A DNA stretch of 23,303 nt from DYRG01 sp041161065 (GTDB lineage Bacteria; Pseudomonadota; Gammaproteobacteria; Beggiatoales; Beggiatoaceae), in NCBI GenBank assembly GCA_041161065.1, contig JBEAVE010000005.1:1-23303 (forward strand). The letters are read 5' to 3'. The notes under the pieces are model-generated. The model was given only the letters and a program-made list of their open reading frames with translations. It did not search any database and was not told the DNA's origin. The position numbers were made by a program, and so were the translations under genes. Within the stretch, counting starts at the first letter, position 1. Each line of letters begins with the position of its first letter. This document shows, piece by piece, positions 21,886 to 23,303 of this stretch.

Positions 21886-23079
21886 ATGATCAGCAATGTG
21901 TTAGCAGAAATCAAACGCGGTGCACAAGAAATCCTTATCGAAGAGGAATTGATTAAAAAACTCAATACAAACAAACCATTACGCATTAAAGCCGGTTTTG
22001 ATCCGACCGCGCCCGATTTGCATTTGGGACACACCGTTTTGATGAATAAACTCAAACAATTCCAAGACTTAGGACATCAAATCCTGTTTTTAATTGGGGA
22101 TTTCACGGGCATGATCGGTGATCCAACGGGTAAAAACATTACTCGTAAACCCTTAACCCGAGAACAAGTCCTTGAAAATGCACAAACTTATCAACAACAA
22201 GTCGGCAAAATTTTGGATTTGAATAAAACCGATATTTGTTTTAATTCACAATGGATGGACAAATTGAGTTCCTCTGATTTAATTCAACTCGCGGCAACCC
22301 ATACCGTTGCTCGAATGTTAGAACGCGATGATTTCAATAAACGTTACACCCATAATCAACCCATTGCAATCCACGAGTTTCTCTATCCATTAGTGCAAGG
22401 TTATGATTCAGTTGCTCTCAAATCAGATGTAGAATTAGGCGGCACAGATCAAAAGTTTAATTTATTAGTCGGACGTGAGTTGCAGAAACACTTTGGACAA
22501 ACCCCACAAATCGTGTTAACCATGCCGCTTTTAGAAGGAACTGATGGCATTAATAAAATGTCAAAATCCTTAGGAAATAGCATTGGCATTAGCGAAACAC
22601 CCATTGAAATGTTCGGTAAAATTATGTCAATATCAGATACATTGATGTGGCGTTATTTAGAATTGTTAAGTTTCAAAGCGTTATCGGAAATTGAAGGGCT
22701 GAAAAAAGCTGCCGCAGAAGGAAGAAATCCTCGCGATATTAAAATAGATTTAGCTAAAGAATTAATTGCCCGTTTTCACGATCAAAAAGCAGCTGAATTA
22801 GCGCATCAAGATTTCATTCAGCGTTTCAGTCAAAACCAAGTTCCTACGGATTTACCAGAAATCACAATAAATGCCCCACAAGGATTTCTCAAAATTGCAA
22901 ATTTGCTCAAAGAAGCGGGGTTAGTTGCAACCACTTCTGAAGCCATGCGTCAAATCGAACAAGGTGCGGTTAAAATCAATGGTGAGAAAATCGCTGACAA
23001 ACAGTTACAAATTAGCACGGGTTCTCAACAAGTTTATCAAGTCGGCAAACGCCATTTCGCAAAGGTCTTCGTCAAATAA
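21886..23079 (+). CDS. tyrS: Tyrosyl-tRNA synthetase
   Basis: A 397-residue class I aminoacyl-tRNA synthetase that charges tRNA-Tyr. The HIGH motif is H46-L-G-H49, the KMSKS loop is K224-M-S-K-S228, and the tyrosine pocket segment is GGTDQKFN (185-192). A C-terminal S4-type RNA-binding domain spans about 335-397 (TSEAMRQIEQGAVKINGEKI). The length and the YPLVQGYDS phrase fit the shorter TyrS subclass common in many gammaproteobacteria rather than the 424-residue E. coli type. A gga lies about 11 bases before the ATG. The 244-base gap after ribB (21642-21885) shows no clear promoter, T-box or other feature. Confidence 0.96.
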   Translation: MISNVLAEIKRGAQEILIEEELIKKLNTNKPLRIKAGFDPTAPDLHLGHTVLMNKLKQFQDLGHQILFLIGDFTGMIGDPTGKNITRKPLTREQVLENAQTYQQQVGKILDLNKTDICFNSQWMDKLSSSDLIQLAATHTVARMLERDDFNKRYTHNQPIAIHEFLYPLVQGYDSVALKSDVELGGTDQKFNLLVGRELQKHFGQTPQIVLTMPLLEGTDGINKMSKSLGNSIGISETPIEMFGKIMSISDTLMWRYLELLSFKALSEIEGLKKAAAEGRNPRDIKIDLAKELIARFHDQKAAELAHQDFIQRFSQNQVPTDLPEITINAPQGFLKIANLLKEAGLVATTSEAMRQIEQGAVKINGEKIADKQLQISTGSQQVYQVGKRHFAKVFVK

Positions 23080-23085
23080 AACATT

Positions 23086-23115
23086 TCAATGCCATTAAGG
23101 GATCGATGGCATTGA
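23086..23115 (+). terminator. Hairpin downstream of tyrS
   Basis: Perfect 10-bp inverted repeat tcaatgccat / atggcattga with a 10-nt loop, seven bases after the tyrS stop. The T-run is poor (cttt), so it is a weak terminator or a bidirectional hairpin. Confidence 0.5.
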
Positions 23116-23131
23116 CTTTGGAGAAATATTA

Positions 23132-23303
23132 GGTAGTGCATAATTTAGGATGATATAGTATAATGTAATTTTAAGAAAAAATAGAGGAAAATAGAGAAAT
23201 GAGTTGTCCAAGATGCGGTTCAAATTATATTGTAAAAAATGGAATAAGTTTATCACAAAAACAAAAATACAAATGTAGAGATTGTAATAAACAATTTGTG
23301 TTA
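23132..23303 (+). mobile_element. IS1-family insertion sequence, left end (cut by window edge)
   Basis: The element appears to begin at ggtagtgcataa (23132), 67 bases before the InsA-like reading frame, the distance seen in IS1-family elements between the left inverted repeat and insA. Only the first 172 bases are in the window, so the right end and target duplication cannot be seen. Confidence 0.6.
23199..23303 (+). CDS. IS1-family InsA-like zinc-ribbon protein, N-terminal part
   Basis: 35 residues to the window edge from an ATG preceded by agagga. The sequence starts MSCPRCGSNYIVKNG and continues YKCRDCNKQF, giving a CxxC...CxxC zinc ribbon (C3, C6, C26, C29). This is the N-terminal domain of IS1 InsA, which binds the element's ends and, by frameshift with InsB, forms the transposase. 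The partner frame lies beyond the window. The sequence is very AT-rich compared with tyrS. Confidence 0.8.
   Translation, partial: MSCPRCGSNYIVKNGISLSQKQKYKCRDCNKQFVL

Overview
The window looks like a chromosomal segment of a gammaproteobacterium. The evidence is the gammaproteobacterial gene order rpsA-ihfB-lapA, a one-piece tmRNA with an ANDE...ALAA tag, a RibB with a decayed GTP cyclohydrolase II half, and a FixH-type protein. The accessory content (DUF3782-like PD-(D/E)XK protein, membrane NACHT ATPase, RelBE/DUF5615 toxins, Thr-Gly-Gly-linked secreted protein) recalls the Beggiatoa/Thiotrichales sulfur-oxidiser group. That placement is an inference and was not tested.

Layout. Positions 1-2083 (minus strand) hold a tightly coupled LysR (CbbR-like)-SCO1/SenC-aroB operon; aroB runs off the left edge. 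Positions 2100-3221 hold a nuclease-fold protein flanked by two copies of a short dispersed repeat, plus a doubtful small ORF. Positions 3313-5609 (plus) hold the housekeeping genes rpsA, ihfB and lapA. They converge on a 995-residue NACHT/STAND ATPase with a SARP-like N-terminus and a polytopic membrane C-terminus (minus). Upstream of it are a headless DUF5615 toxin remnant and a RelBE-type toxin-antitoxin pair. Positions 9540-11085 hold a secreted Thr-Gly-Gly-linked protein and fixH.

The most interesting block is 11373-17595 (minus). It is a compact four-gene operon reading DHH-family phosphoesterase (NrN-like), CorA-like membrane protein, a 743-residue RAMP protein and a small Cas10-like GGDE palm protein. 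It resembles the signalling half of a type III CRISPR system, in particular those using a nucleotide messenger, a CorA membrane effector and a messenger-degrading NrN. However, no CRISPR array, Cas6, adaptation genes, separate small subunit or full set of RAMP subunits lies in the window. A working model is that the RAMP protein senses a nucleic acid, the palm protein makes a nucleotide messenger, CorA acts at the membrane, and the DHH protein switches the signal off. The DHH-CorA junction is unusual: the CorA frame is open right up to the DHH stop codon but has no start codon there.

A divergent gene at 17825 encodes a membrane/coiled-coil/OmpA-domain protein. It is followed by ssrA (tmRNA), whose T-loop is interrupted by a 285-nt group I intron; helices P1-P9 can be drawn from the sequence. 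After the ssrA terminator come ribB (RibBX type) and tyrS. The right edge enters an IS1-family insertion sequence whose end resembles the ends of the dispersed repeats.
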